Of a stretch of 39,023 nt of DNA, positions 24,506 through 32,708 are shown in pieces. Below the pieces are notes generated by a model, which saw only the letters and a program-made list of their open reading frames with translations, made no database searches and was not told where the DNA came from. Origin of the DNA: Rubrivivax sp. (lineage in GTDB: Bacteria > Pseudomonadota > Gammaproteobacteria > Burkholderiales > Burkholderiaceae_C); NCBI GenBank assembly GCA_021300575.1, contig JAJTDM010000050.1:1-39023 (forward strand), read 5' to 3'. A program made the position numbers and the translations under genes. Every line of letters starts with the position of its first letter. Position 1 is the stretch's first letter.

Positions 24506-24677
24506 CCGCCGCACTTGAAGGCAGTGTTCTTGGGCGCATGCCTGACTGCAATCGGGCTTCATTCTAGGCGACGGCCCCTCGGGCATCGCTCTTTCAGAGG
24601 CCCGCTTCGAGCAAGACGTACAGGGTGGTGGCCCGTGAACAAGCTGGCAGACTGAGCAGCACACGCACGGGATAGGC

Positions 24678-26063
24678 ATGGTTTTCGGGCAGGGTTTCTT
24701 TTTGGATCTACTCCAGCATTACGGCCAGGCTGCCGCCCTCTTCAAGGCAAGACACTCCAAGACCGTGACGCTGGCCGCCGCAGGCCTGCTCGGCGGTCTG
24801 GGAGCGGTGGCCTTTGCCGTGGCGCCACTGGCGCCCGATGCGGCGCTGTTGCCGGTTCAGAACATCTCCGAAAACGTCACCACGGTCGAGATCGGTCCGC
24901 AGCTGGAGGCTCTGGCCGATCATGGCCTGGAGCTCAGCTTCAGCGAGGTCACGCGGCCAGGCGCTGCCATGGATGCCACGCTGCGGCGCCTGGGGATTGC
25001 CAACGCCGACACCCTGGCGGCGCTGCGCCAAGAGCCCGCGCTGCGGCGAGCCCTGGAGGGCCGGGCCGGTCGGCTGGTCCACAGCCGTGTGGGTGCACGC
25101 GGTGAACTGCTCGAACTGGTGGTGCGCATGCCCGCCGAAAGTGCCGGGTCAGCGCCCACTCACTTCACTCGCCTGACCGTCAAGCCCGAAGGCAATCGTT
25201 TTGCCGTGCGCAGTGCGCTGGTGCCCCTGGAGACCCAGACCCGTCTGGCCAGCGGCACCATCCGCAGTTCCCTGTTCGCGGCCACGGACGAGGCCCGCAT
25301 TCCCGATCCTGTGGCCACCCAGATGGCCGAGATCTTCTCCGCGGAAATCGACTTCCATCGCGAACTGCGCAAGGGCGACACCTTCAGCATCGTCTATGAG
25401 TCCGTAACGGCCGACGGCGAGCCGGTGCCCTGGAACCAAGGCGCCGGGCGCGTGCTGGCCGCCGAATTCATCAACAGCGGCAAGACCCACCAGGCCATCT
25501 GGTTCGAGTCCGGCGGCAAAGGCGCGTACTTCGACCCGAGCGGACGCAGCCGCAAGCGCGCCTTCCTGGCTAGCCCGATGGAGTTTTCCCGTGTGACTTC
25601 CGGGTTTGCGATGAGGATGCACCCCATCCTGCAGCGCATGCGGGCGCACCTGGGCGTGGACTACGCCGCCCCCGCTGGCACGCCCGTGCGCGTGGTGGGC
25701 GAAGGCGTGGTGCATTTCGCCGGCTGGCAGAACGGCTACGGCAATGTGGTGCACGTGCGCCATGGCGCAGACCGCGTGACGGTCTACGCCCACCTCAGCC
25801 GCATTGACGTGCGCAAGGGCCAGCGTGTCGAGCAAGGGCAGCACATCGGCGCGGTGGGTGCCACGGGCTGGGCGACCGGCCCGCACCTGCACTTCGAGTT
25901 CCGCGTCGGCGGCGTGCACCAGGACCCGCTGAAGATCGCCAAGGCCTCGGAAAGCGTACCGCTGGACCCGGCCGCCCGGCCTCGCTTCACCGAGTGGGCC
26001 CGCACCGTCCAGGTCAAGCTGGATCTGGCGGAGACCGTGGGCTCACGTCCGGCCTTCGAGTAA
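24678..26063 (+). CDS. M23 family peptidoglycan metallopeptidase
   Basis: This 461-residue cell-wall endopeptidase has a short cytoplasmic N-terminus, one membrane anchor at about 30-52 (VTLAAAGLLGGLGAVAFAVA), a helical/OapA-like middle region and a C-terminal LytM domain. Catalytic zinc ligands are visible as H324 and D328 (HLGVD) and in HLHFE with H403 and H405. All are intact, so it should be an active endopeptidase rather than an EnvC-like activator. It precedes anmK by 19 bp, linking cell-wall cutting with cell-wall recycling. Confidence 0.9.
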   Translation: MVFGQGFFLDLLQHYGQAAALFKARHSKTVTLAAAGLLGGLGAVAFAVAPLAPDAALLPVQNISENVTTVEIGPQLEALADHGLELSFSEVTRPGAAMDATLRRLGIANADTLAALRQEPALRRALEGRAGRLVHSRVGARGELLELVVRMPAESAGSAPTHFTRLTVKPEGNRFAVRSALVPLETQTRLASGTIRSSLFAATDEARIPDPVATQMAEIFSAEIDFHRELRKGDTFSIVYESVTADGEPVPWNQGAGRVLAAEFINSGKTHQAIWFESGGKGAYFDPSGRSRKRAFLASPMEFSRVTSGFAMRMHPILQRMRAHLGVDYAAPAGTPVRVVGEGVVHFAGWQNGYGNVVHVRHGADRVTVYAHLSRIDVRKGQRVEQGQHIGAVGATGWATGPHLHFEFRVGGVHQDPLKIAKASESVPLDPAARPRFTEWARTVQVKLDLAETVGSRPAFE

Positions 26064-26082
26064 CGCGCCGCGCGCCATCGCC

Positions 26083-27258
26083 ATGGCGCTGTTCATCGGG
26101 CTGATGTCGGGCACGTCGCTCGACGGGGTCGACGGGGTGCTGGCCGATTGGTCAGGGCCCCGGCCTCAGGTGTTGGCACACGCCCACCAAGCTTTTGGGC
26201 CGGATGCGCGGCTTGAACTGCTGGCCCTCAACACCGCCGGCCACAACGAGCTGCACCGCGCCGCCCTGGCGGCCAACGAGGTCTCCAGGCGCTACGCCGA
26301 GGTGGTGCAACGCTTGCTGCAGGCCACCGGCCTGGCGGCGAACGACGTCAGCGCCATCGGCGCGCACGGGCAGACCGTCAGACACCAGCCGCAGGCCTTC
26401 GACGGCACGGGCTACACCTTGCAGTTGATCAACGGCGCCCTGCTGGCCGAACTCACCGGTATCGGTACCGTGTGCGATCTGCGCAGCCGCGATGTGGCCG
26501 CCGGAGGGCAAGGTGCGCCGCTGGTCCCCGCCCTCCACGCGGGCTTGTTCGGCTGCCCTGGGCAGCACGTTGCCGTGCTCAATATCGGCGGCATTGCCAA
26601 CCTGACCCTGCTGCCCGCCGACGGCAGCGTCACCGGCTTCGACTGCGGACCCGGCAATGCCCTGATGGACGGCTGGTGCGGGCGCCATACCGGACAGGCC
26701 TTTGATGAAGGCGGACGCTGGGCCGCCACCGGCCAGGTGGACGCACGGCTGCTGCAGCGCATGCTGCAAGAACCCTTCTTTGCCAAGGCCCCGCCCAAGA
26801 GCACGGGCCGCGATCTGCTGCACCTGTCCTGGCTCGAGCAGGCCCTGCGGTCAGAACAGGCAGGACGGACGGGACAGGCCGAACGAGCGGGAAAAGCGAG
26901 TCAAGCGGGACATGCAGATTCCCCGGCCGCTTGGGCACCCCAGGACGTGCAGGCCACGCTGGCGGAACTGACCGCCTGCTGCGCGGCCACCGAGTTACGC
27001 CGTCACGCCCCTCACACGGCCCGGTTGCTGGTGTGCGGAGGCGGCGCCTTCAATCAGCACCTGATGGGACGTCTGGCGCAGCAGCTGCCGGGGGTGGCCG
27101 TCACGTCCACGGCTGAGCATGGTGTGCCACCGGATCAGGTGGAGGCGCTGGCCTTTGCATGGCTGGCCCGCGCCTACGTGGAAAGCCTTCCGGGCAACCT
27201 GCCCGCGGTCACGGGGGCGCGCGGCCCACGGGTGCTCGGGGCCTGGTACCCAGGCTGA
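26083..27258 (+). CDS. anmK: Anhydro-N-acetylmuramic acid kinase
   Basis: This 391-residue cell-wall recycling kinase converts 1,6-anhydro-MurNAc plus ATP to MurNAc-6-phosphate. The N-terminal phosphate-binding FIGLMSGTSLDGVDGV at 4-19, the HGQTVRHQP block near 105-113 and the GFDCGPGNALMD motif are all present. Residues 257-283 are an Ala/Gly/Gln/Arg-rich low-complexity insertion (RTGQAERAGKASQAGHAD) not usual for the family. It lies on the surface side between DLLHLSWLEQAL and the next helix and probably does not affect catalysis. It ends 3 bp from the convergent erpA stop. Confidence 0.93.
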   Translation: MALFIGLMSGTSLDGVDGVLADWSGPRPQVLAHAHQAFGPDARLELLALNTAGHNELHRAALAANEVSRRYAEVVQRLLQATGLAANDVSAIGAHGQTVRHQPQAFDGTGYTLQLINGALLAELTGIGTVCDLRSRDVAAGGQGAPLVPALHAGLFGCPGQHVAVLNIGGIANLTLLPADGSVTGFDCGPGNALMDGWCGRHTGQAFDEGGRWAATGQVDARLLQRMLQEPFFAKAPPKSTGRDLLHLSWLEQALRSEQAGRTGQAERAGKASQAGHADSPAAWAPQDVQATLAELTACCAATELRRHAPHTARLLVCGGGAFNQHLMGRLAQQLPGVAVTSTAEHGVPPDQVEALAFAWLARAYVESLPGNLPAVTGARGPRVLGAWYPG

Positions 27259-27261
27259 AAC

Positions 27262-27636
27262 TCAGACCGAGAACGAAGACCCACAGCCACACGTGGTGGT
27301 GGCGTTCGGGTTCTTGATGACGAACTGCGCGCCCTGCAGGTCTTCCTTGTAGTCGATCTCGGCGCCCACCAGGTACTGCAAGCTCATCGCGTCGATCAAG
27401 AGCGTGACGCCGTTCTTGGCCATCTGCGTGTCATCCTCGTTGACGACCTCGTCGAAGGTGAACCCGTACTGGAAACCCGAGCAGCCGCCACCCTGAACGA
27501 AAACCCGCAACTTCAATTCCGGGTTCCCCTCCTCGGCCACCAGGTCGGCCACCTTGGCCGCAGCGCTGTCGGTGAAGACCAGCGGCACGGGCATCTCGTC
27601 GGCTGCGGGGGCCAGGGGTTCGGCAATGGCGTTCAT
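27262..27636 (-). CDS. erpA: Iron-sulfur cluster insertion protein ErpA
   Basis: This 124-residue A-type carrier delivers [4Fe-4S] or [2Fe-2S] clusters to apo-proteins. The three cluster cysteines are C52 in [11 protein letters not shown] and C116/C118 in the C-terminal [12 protein letters not shown] 14-residue Pro/Ala-rich N-terminal leader precedes the domain, as in beta-proteobacterial ErpA. It follows the bactofilin gene by 27 bp on the same strand and is convergent with anmK. Length and motifs leave little doubt. Confidence 0.95.
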   Translation of the reverse strand: MNAIAEPLAPAADEMPVPLVFTDSAAAKVADLVAEEGNPELKLRVFVQGGGCSGFQYGFTFDEVVNEDDTQMAKNGVTLLIDAMSLQYLVGAEIDYKEDLQGAQFVIKNPNATTTCGCGSSFSV

Positions 27637-27663
27637 GTCGGTCCTTCGTTCAATCAGTCTGGT

Positions 27664-28062
27664 TCAGTGTTCGTTCGACGCAGCAAGCTTCAGCGCGGGC
27701 TTGTCGGCATTCTTCAACGGCCGCAGTTCTCCGTCAATGAGGGCGCCGGGGTGCATTTCAAGCAGTTCGTAACGAACGATACCCGTGACCCTCGCTGAAG
27801 GCTGCAATTCCAGCAGGGTGCCCGATTCCACGGGGCCCATGACGGTACCGTTGATGATCACATGGGCCGCCTTGACCATGCCCGTGACCTTGGCTTTTTC
27901 GCTGATCACCACCAGGTTGGCACCCTCCGAGGTGGCCAGAACGTCGCCCTGCACCTCGCCGTCGATGCGCAAGCCGTCGGTGAATCGCACCGGGCCGTTG
28001 ACCACCGTGCCTTCCCCAATGAGGCTGCGTATCGGCGGGGACTTCTTTCGTCCGAACTCCAT
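27664..28062 (-). CDS. Bactofilin
   Basis: This 132-residue polymer-forming cytoskeletal protein (DUF583/bactofilin) has a short N-terminal tail (FGRKKSPP) and then a right-handed beta-helix with glycine/valine-rich repeats such as GPVRFTDGLRIDGEVQGDV and GMVKAAHVIINGTV. The C-terminal tail is short and charged. Bactofilins scaffold cell-wall enzymes, which fits the nearby M23 peptidase and anmK and the membrane coiled-coil protein immediately upstream (19 bp). Confidence 0.93.
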   Translation of the reverse strand: MEFGRKKSPPIRSLIGEGTVVNGPVRFTDGLRIDGEVQGDVLATSEGANLVVISEKAKVTGMVKAAHVIINGTVMGPVESGTLLELQPSARVTGIVRYELLEMHPGALIDGELRPLKNADKPALKLAASNEH

Positions 28063-28081
28063 GTTCTGACCCTCCGGATTG

Positions 28082-28789
28082 TCACAAGGGAACGGTTTGC
28101 GTGGCCTTGACCGCGCCCGTCTCGTCCAGCACCCTGACCTGCAGGCTTTTTATCACGGCCTGCGGCGGATGGTCGATCAGTCCCTCGATGCGCAGGTACT
28201 GCTTGAGCTTCATGTCCTTCGGGCCGCCGGCCGCAGGCATGCTCCAGGGGCGGCCCGACAAGGTGCCCGACACCAGCATCTCATACCGGCCGGCAAACTC
28301 CGCAGCCGAGCGGGCGTTGTGCATCACCAGCATCTGATACCGCAGCTGCCCCGGGGCCTGGGCCTGCGCTTGCAGGCCACGCACCTGAAGGCCCGGTCCG
28401 GAGGACGGGATCAGGCGCTCGAAGAAGCCGAGATCGGCCTTGAGCGTCCGCGTCTCTTCCTCCAACTGCCGCACCACCTGCGCCAGGCGCTCCTGCGACG
28501 CGCGCTCGGTCTTCAAAAGACTTTCCGCGCTGTGGGCCACGGCCAGCGCCCGCTCGTTCTCGGCTCGAAGGCGCTGCACCTCGGCCTCCAACTGCGCGGC
28601 CTGGGCCTTGGCATCGCGGTCCAGCCCGGCGATATCCTTGCCGAACTCGAAAGCCCACAGCGCGATGGCGGCGGAGAACCCCAGAACGACAGCAGCCACC
28701 GCCCAGCGCAATGGCCAGGGCAGGTGGCTGCGAACAATCATCCGAGGGGCGCTCACCGACAGGCGGCGGCGCCACAGCTTCCAGCGCAT
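28082..28789 (-). CDS. Membrane-anchored coiled-coil protein upstream of bactofilin (DUF6776-like)
   Basis: This 235-residue protein has a basic cytoplasmic N-terminus, one membrane segment at about 28-48 (WAVAAVVLGFSAAIALWAF) and a long coiled coil at about 52-118 with repeated Leu/Ala heptads (AQLEAEVQRLRAENE, RQLEEETRTLKADLGFFERL). A C-terminal beta-rich domain follows. ATG 28789 is taken as start because the arginine/tryptophan-rich MRWKLWRRRL opening is plausible and the upstream extension runs toward rpsI without a good start. I recall it as the DUF6776 family of Burkholderiales, not with certainty. The function is unknown; it may link bactofilin to the membrane. Confidence 0.8.
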   Translation of the reverse strand: MRWKLWRRRLSVSAPRMIVRSHLPWPLRWAVAAVVLGFSAAIALWAFEFGKDIAGLDRDAKAQAAQLEAEVQRLRAENERALAVAHSAESLLKTERASQERLAQVVRQLEEETRTLKADLGFFERLIPSSGPGLQVRGLQAQAQAPGQLRYQMLVMHNARSAAEFAGRYEMLVSGTLSGRPWSMPAAGGPKDMKLKQYLRIEGLIDHPPQAVIKSLQVRVLDETGAVKATQTVPL

Positions 28790-28829
28790 GGTGGAGCCGG
28801 CACAGGGCGCCAGCCCCGTGCCTGCGAGA

Positions 28830-29222
28830 TCAGCGCTTGCTGAACTGCTTCCGGCGACGCGCGCCGTGCAGACCGACCTTCTTGCGCTCGACTTCGCGCG
28901 CATCACGCGTCACGAAGCCGGCACGGCTGAGCTCGGGCTTGAGCGCCGCGTCGTAGTCGATCAGGGCGCGGGTGATGCCGTGACGCACCGCACCGGCCTG
29001 GCCGGACTCGCCGCCGCCGTGGACGTTGACCTTGATGTCAAACGACTGGGCGTTGGCCGTCAGCAGCAGGGGCTGCTGGACGATCATGATGGAGGTCTGG
29101 CGACCGAAGTACTGGTCCAGCGGCTTGCCGTTGACCTCGATGACGCCAGAACCCTTCTTGATGAACACGCGGGCGACCGACGACTTGCGGCGGCCGGTGC
29201 CGTAATTCCATTGTCCGATCAT
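28830..29222 (-). CDS. rpsI: 30S ribosomal protein S9
   Basis: This 130-residue S9/uS9 begins [19 protein letters not shown] and ends with the universal [11 protein letters not shown] tail that reaches the P-site tRNA. Internal blocks [11 protein letters not shown] and [15 protein letters not shown] are intact. It follows rplM by 8 bp, the usual bicistronic order. Confidence 0.98.
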   Translation of the reverse strand: MIGQWNYGTGRRKSSVARVFIKKGSGVIEVNGKPLDQYFGRQTSIMIVQQPLLLTANAQSFDIKVNVHGGGESGQAGAVRHGITRALIDYDAALKPELSRAGFVTRDAREVERKKVGLHGARRRKQFSKR

Positions 29223-29230
29223 GGCCGTCC

Positions 29231-29659
29231 TCAGATCTCGAGCGGTTTGGGTTGCTGGGCGGTGTGCGGATGCGTGGCACCGGCGTACACCTTCAGCTTC
29301 TTGATCATCGCGTAGCCCAGCGGGCCCTTGGGCAGCATGCCCTTGACGGCCTTCTCGATGGCACGGCCGGGATGCTTGGCCTGCATGTCCTTGAAGGCGG
29401 TGGCGTAGATGCCGCCGGGGTAGCCCGAGTGCCGGTAGTAGATCTTGTCGGTGGCCTTGGTGCCGGTGACGCGGATCTTGTCGGCGTTGACGATGACGAT
29501 GAAATCGCCGGTGTCGACGTGGGGCGTGTAAATGGCCTTGTGCTTGCCGCGCAAACGGAGTGCCACTTCGCTGGCAACACGTCCGAGCACCTTGTCGGTG
29601 GCGTCAATCACAAACCACTCGTGCACCACTTCGGCCGGCTTGGCGCTGAAGGTCTTCAT
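29231..29659 (-). CDS. rplM: 50S ribosomal protein L13
   Basis: This 142-residue L13/uL13 starts [20 protein letters not shown] and contains [17 protein letters not shown] and the [14 protein letters not shown] block. ATG 29659 is the conserved start; the in-frame extension above it is leader. It heads the rplM-rpsI operon. The leader is about 165 bases if the -10 at 29831-29836 is used, and has a hairpin at its 5' end. Confidence 0.97.
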   Translation of the reverse strand: MKTFSAKPAEVVHEWFVIDATDKVLGRVASEVALRLRGKHKAIYTPHVDTGDFIVIVNADKIRVTGTKATDKIYYRHSGYPGGIYATAFKDMQAKHPGRAIEKAVKGMLPKGPLGYAMIKKLKVYAGATHPHTAQQPKPLEI

Positions 29660-29830
29660 GAGGGTCTTCCAAGTGGCGTGCGTCAGCAGGGACAACACGC
29701 CGGATTCCGGCTGTTCAGGGCACTTGCATGCCTCGCGCCCTTGGCGCCGCTTGTGGGTCCGCGGCTTGGCACCGCGGGCGGCCTCTCAGGTCAACGAACT
29801 CTTCCCCGCCGTTTTCGGGAAAAGCCTCGT

Positions 29831-29836
29831 AGTATA
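29831..29836 (-). promoter_or_regulatory. Candidate -10 element of the rplM-rpsI promoter
   Basis: Read on the minus strand this is TATACT, in AT-richer DNA between the divergent rplM and srkA. A -35 at the right distance is poor (TTCATG-like, within the srkA start). Just downstream (29801-29823) the transcript could form an 8-bp hairpin with two G-U pairs and a 7-base loop, at the extreme 5' end of the ribosomal-protein mRNA. Confidence 0.45.
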
Positions 29837-29855
29837 GCTGCCTGGACCACCGCGC

Positions 29856-30875
29856 ATGAAGACATCCCCTGCCGCCTACGGTGAGTTGACGCCCGACACC
29901 GTGCTCGAGGCCCTGGACGCCGTGGGCCTGCGCGGCGACGGCCGCATCCTCCAGCTCAACTCCTACGAGAACCGGGTGTTTCGCCTGATGCTGGAGGATG
30001 GCGGTGCGGTGGTGGGCAAGTTCTACCGCCCAGGGCGCTGGACCGATGCCCAGATCCACGAAGAGCACGGCTTCACCCTGGAGCTCGCCGCGGCCGAAGT
30101 GGCCGTGATGGCGCCGCTGCCCATGCGCTTGCTGCCGCCCGCCCCTGCCAACGCCCTGATCAGCGGCCCGGCGGCCACCCTGCTGCACTGGCAGCCCCGG
30201 GAAGGCGACTCCCACCGCATCAGTGTAAGCCCCTGGCTCGGTGGGCGCGACCCCGACATCGAATCCCCCGAGGCTTTCGAGCGACTGGGCCGGTTGATCG
30301 GCCGCGTTCATGCCGTGGGGGCGCAGCAGGCCTTCACCCACCGCCTGACGCTTTCGCCAGCATTGGGCCTCCAGGCGATCGACACCTTGCTGGCCTCGCA
30401 GGTGGTGGACGCGGCCCAGGCCCCGCGCTGGGAGCATGCTGCCCGCACGGCGATGGAGGGCGTGACCCGGGCCTTCGAGCGAGCGGGAGGCACCTTACAG
30501 CGCCTGCATGGCGACGCCCACCGCGGCAACCTGCTGGAACGCGAGCAGACCTTGCACCTGGTCGACTTTGACGACGCCTGCAGCGGCCCGGCCATGCAGG
30601 ACCTCTGGCTGTTCCTGGACGGCCACGAAGGCGAGGACCGACGCCGACAACTGCAGTCCCTGCTGCGCGGCTACGAGGACTTCATGGACTTCGACGACGC
30701 GCAACTGCAGCTCATCGAGCCGCTGCGCACCCTGCGCCTGCTGCGCCACAGCGCGTGGATCGCGCAGCGCTGGAGCGACCCGGCCTTCCCCATCGCCTTT
30801 CCTAGCTTCGGCACCCCCAACCACTGGGCCGACCAGACGGTGCAGTTGCGAGAGCAGATCGACCGGATGAGCTGA
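29856..30875 (+). CDS. srkA: Stress response kinase A (YihE/RdoA type)
   Basis: This 339-residue aminoglycoside-phosphotransferase-fold Ser/Thr kinase counteracts stress-induced death in enterobacteria. It has the conserved N-terminal LQLNSYENRVFRLMLEDG and KFYRPGRWTDAQI, the catalytic loop HGDAHRGN with D220, and the metal-binding DFDD near residue 239-242. The length matches SrkA (about 328). It is divergent from rplM and stands alone; a 7-bp inverted repeat (GCTGACC ... GGTCAGC, 30871-30897) overlaps its stop, without a T-run. Confidence 0.9.
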   Translation: MKTSPAAYGELTPDTVLEALDAVGLRGDGRILQLNSYENRVFRLMLEDGGAVVGKFYRPGRWTDAQIHEEHGFTLELAAAEVAVMAPLPMRLLPPAPANALISGPAATLLHWQPREGDSHRISVSPWLGGRDPDIESPEAFERLGRLIGRVHAVGAQQAFTHRLTLSPALGLQAIDTLLASQVVDAAQAPRWEHAARTAMEGVTRAFERAGGTLQRLHGDAHRGNLLEREQTLHLVDFDDACSGPAMQDLWLFLDGHEGEDRRRQLQSLLRGYEDFMDFDDAQLQLIEPLRTLRLLRHSAWIAQRWSDPAFPIAFPSFGTPNHWADQTVQLREQIDRMS

Positions 30876-30905
30876 CCCGAGGCCGGACCTGGTCAGCCCG
30901 CCCGT

Positions 30906-31859
30906 TCAAGCCGCCAGCGCGGGGTAGTCGGTGTAGCCCTTGGCGTCGGCGGTGTAGAACGTGCTCATGTCAGGCGCGTTCAGGGCAGCACCTGCCATCA
31001 TGCGGGCGACCAGGTCGGGGTTGGCGAGGAAGGGGCGGCCAAAGCCGATGAGGTCGGCACGGCCCTCCAGCAGAGCCTGCTCGGCGCTGTCGCGGTCGAA
31101 CCCTCCGGCCAGGATGAAGGGGCCCTTGAAGAGCGCGCGCATCTCCGCTTTGAGGGATGCGGGCACGGGCGGTGCCCCCAGGGCCGAGTGGTCCAGCACG
31201 TGCAGGTACATCAAATCCAGGTCCGACAGATCCTGGGCCAGGGCTCGAAACTGCTCGTCAGCCTCGGGGAAGTGACCGGTGCCGTTGAACACACCGTGGG
31301 GTGACAGTCGGATGCCCACGCGGTGCGCGCCGATGGCCTGCGCGGCGGCGCGGGCCACCTCCAGGGCGAAGCGGTTGCGCCCGGCGTTGCTGCCGCCGTA
31401 GCCGTCGGTGCGGGTGTTGACGTTGGCGTTCAGGAACTGCTCCTCGGTGTGGGGCTGCATCCCTTGGGCATCGGTCCACATCTGTCCTGGGCACACGCCG
31501 CTGACCGAGCTGACCACCCGGGCCCCAGCCGGCAGGTTGGCCTGGTGCGTGACGCAGCCGGTATGCATGAGCTGCACCACGATGCGTCCACCCTGGGCGT
31601 GCACGGCATCGGTGACGAGCTTCCAGCCCCGGACATGCTGGTCGTTGTAGAGCGCGGGGATGCGGGCATAGCCCAGGCCGTTGGGCGAGGGTGAGGTGCC
31701 CTCCGTGATGATGAGACCGGCCGTGGCGCGCTGTTCGTAGTAGGTGGCCATGAGCGCGTTGGGCGTGGCGGCGTGCACCGCGCGGCTGCGCGTCATCGGG
31801 TTCATCACCGCCCGGTTGGCCAGGGGCAGAGAGCGCACGAGCACGGGGTCGAAGAGCAT
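30906..31859 (-). CDS. Old Yellow Enzyme-family ene-reductase with internal in-frame deletion
   Basis: This FMN-dependent alkene reductase (NemA/YqjM-type TIM barrel) starts at ATG 31859 with MLFDPVLVRSLPLANRAVMN. It shows VVQLMHTGCVTHQANLP, VNTRTDGYGGSNAGRNRF, GIRLSPHGVFNGTG and the FMN-phosphate region AGGFDRDSA ... GRADLIGFGRPFLANPDLV. It is only 317 residues, against about 360 normally. The sequence jumps from MQPHTE directly to EQFLNANVN, at about 31441-31446. Relatives have about 40 residues here, including the strand FDGVEL-H-x-x-N that provides the His/Asn pair binding the substrate carbonyl. The frame is kept, but the barrel lacks a strand and a helix, so the protein is probably inactive. 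The fold is certain; the deletion is judged from memory of relatives. Confidence 0.8.
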   Translation of the reverse strand: MLFDPVLVRSLPLANRAVMNPMTRSRAVHAATPNALMATYYEQRATAGLIITEGTSPSPNGLGYARIPALYNDQHVRGWKLVTDAVHAQGGRIVVQLMHTGCVTHQANLPAGARVVSSVSGVCPGQMWTDAQGMQPHTEEQFLNANVNTRTDGYGGSNAGRNRFALEVARAAAQAIGAHRVGIRLSPHGVFNGTGHFPEADEQFRALAQDLSDLDLMYLHVLDHSALGAPPVPASLKAEMRALFKGPFILAGGFDRDSAEQALLEGRADLIGFGRPFLANPDLVARMMAGAALNAPDMSTFYTADAKGYTDYPALAA

Positions 31860-31976
31860 GGGAGTTCCTGTTGCGATGAGCGGGCCTTTGCAGGCACTGT
31901 GCCTGGGGCCGATGTGGATCATCTCAAGACAGGCTCGCCCGCAGGTGCGACAGCGGTCAACTTGCCGTTCGAAATT

Positions 31977-32708
31977 TCAGGACACCCTACGGTGGTGCGG
32001 ATGCGGCGCCACGCGCATGTGCGCGACCAGGTAGACCGCATCTCCTGAGGCGGCACGCACCAGGGCGCCACCCGTGAACTCCCCGAAGGCCGGCAGCACC
32101 AGCGCACCGTCGACGCGGGCGTGGAAGCAAGGCAAGCGCACCGCGTCGAAGCCGCGCCCCAGGCGGGCCACAGGATGCAGATGCCCGGCGATGCAGGGCA
32201 CGCCCCCTGGCCGGGGCGTGGCGGGGTCGTGGCACAGGGCCAGGCCGGCGTGCAGCCAGGGCTCCCCCACCACCTCGATGCCCAGGGCGGCCGGTGGATC
32301 GCCCGCGTGGCTGTCATGGTTGCCACGCACCAGCGTGAGCGCCAGACCGGCGTGGCGCTGGCGCCAGGTCTGCAGCGCCTGGAGCGTGGCGGGCGCACGG
32401 CCGCTGGCGGCGTGAAGAAAATCGCCCAGGAACACCAGCGCATGCACGCCCGGCAGCCGGGCCAGCAGCACGTCCAGCCGGGCCAGGTTGGCGTCGGTGG
32501 TGCCCTGCGGCACCGGCACGCCCAGGCGGCGGAAGCTGGCGGCCTTGCCGAAGTGCGCATCGGCCACGAGCAGCAAGCCCGCATCGGGCAGCCAGGCGGC
32601 CCGCTCGGGCAGCAGGTGAAGGGCACGGCCGTCAGGCAGCGGGTGCAGCGCATCCGTGGCGCAGGGTGCCAGCGAAGGCGATGCGGGCAGAGGGGCCGGA
32701 TCGGTCAT
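31977..32708 (-). CDS. pdeM: Ligase-associated DNA damage response endonuclease PdeM
   Basis: This 243-residue calcineurin-like metallophosphoesterase has its metal-binding motifs in order: VADAHFGK (about 47-54), LGDFLHA, RGNHD, then HLHP in AGHLHPVARLG. PdeM proteins are encoded with an Lhr-like helicase, an exonuclease and an ATP-dependent DNA ligase, and act in DNA repair. Here the start overlaps the helicase stop by 4 bp (ATGA). The ligase and exonuclease are not in the window. Confidence 0.9.
   Translation of the reverse strand: MTDPAPLPASPSLAPCATDALHPLPDGRALHLLPERAAWLPDAGLLLVADAHFGKAASFRRLGVPVPQGTTDANLARLDVLLARLPGVHALVFLGDFLHAASGRAPATLQALQTWRQRHAGLALTLVRGNHDSHAGDPPAALGIEVVGEPWLHAGLALCHDPATPRPGGVPCIAGHLHPVARLGRGFDAVRLPCFHARVDGALVLPAFGEFTGGALVRAASGDAVYLVAHMRVAPHPHHRRVS

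Noticed and set aside
24506..24677. Riboswitch, T-box or tRNA in the leader of the M23 gene / upstream of tyrS
   Set aside because: No cloverleaf, T-box motif or known aptamer pattern could be traced; only a possible promoter element is visible.
30871..30897. GCTGACC / GGTCAGC inverted repeat at the end of srkA as a terminator
   Set aside because: The 7-bp stem has a 13-base loop and no T-run follows, so termination cannot be supported from sequence.
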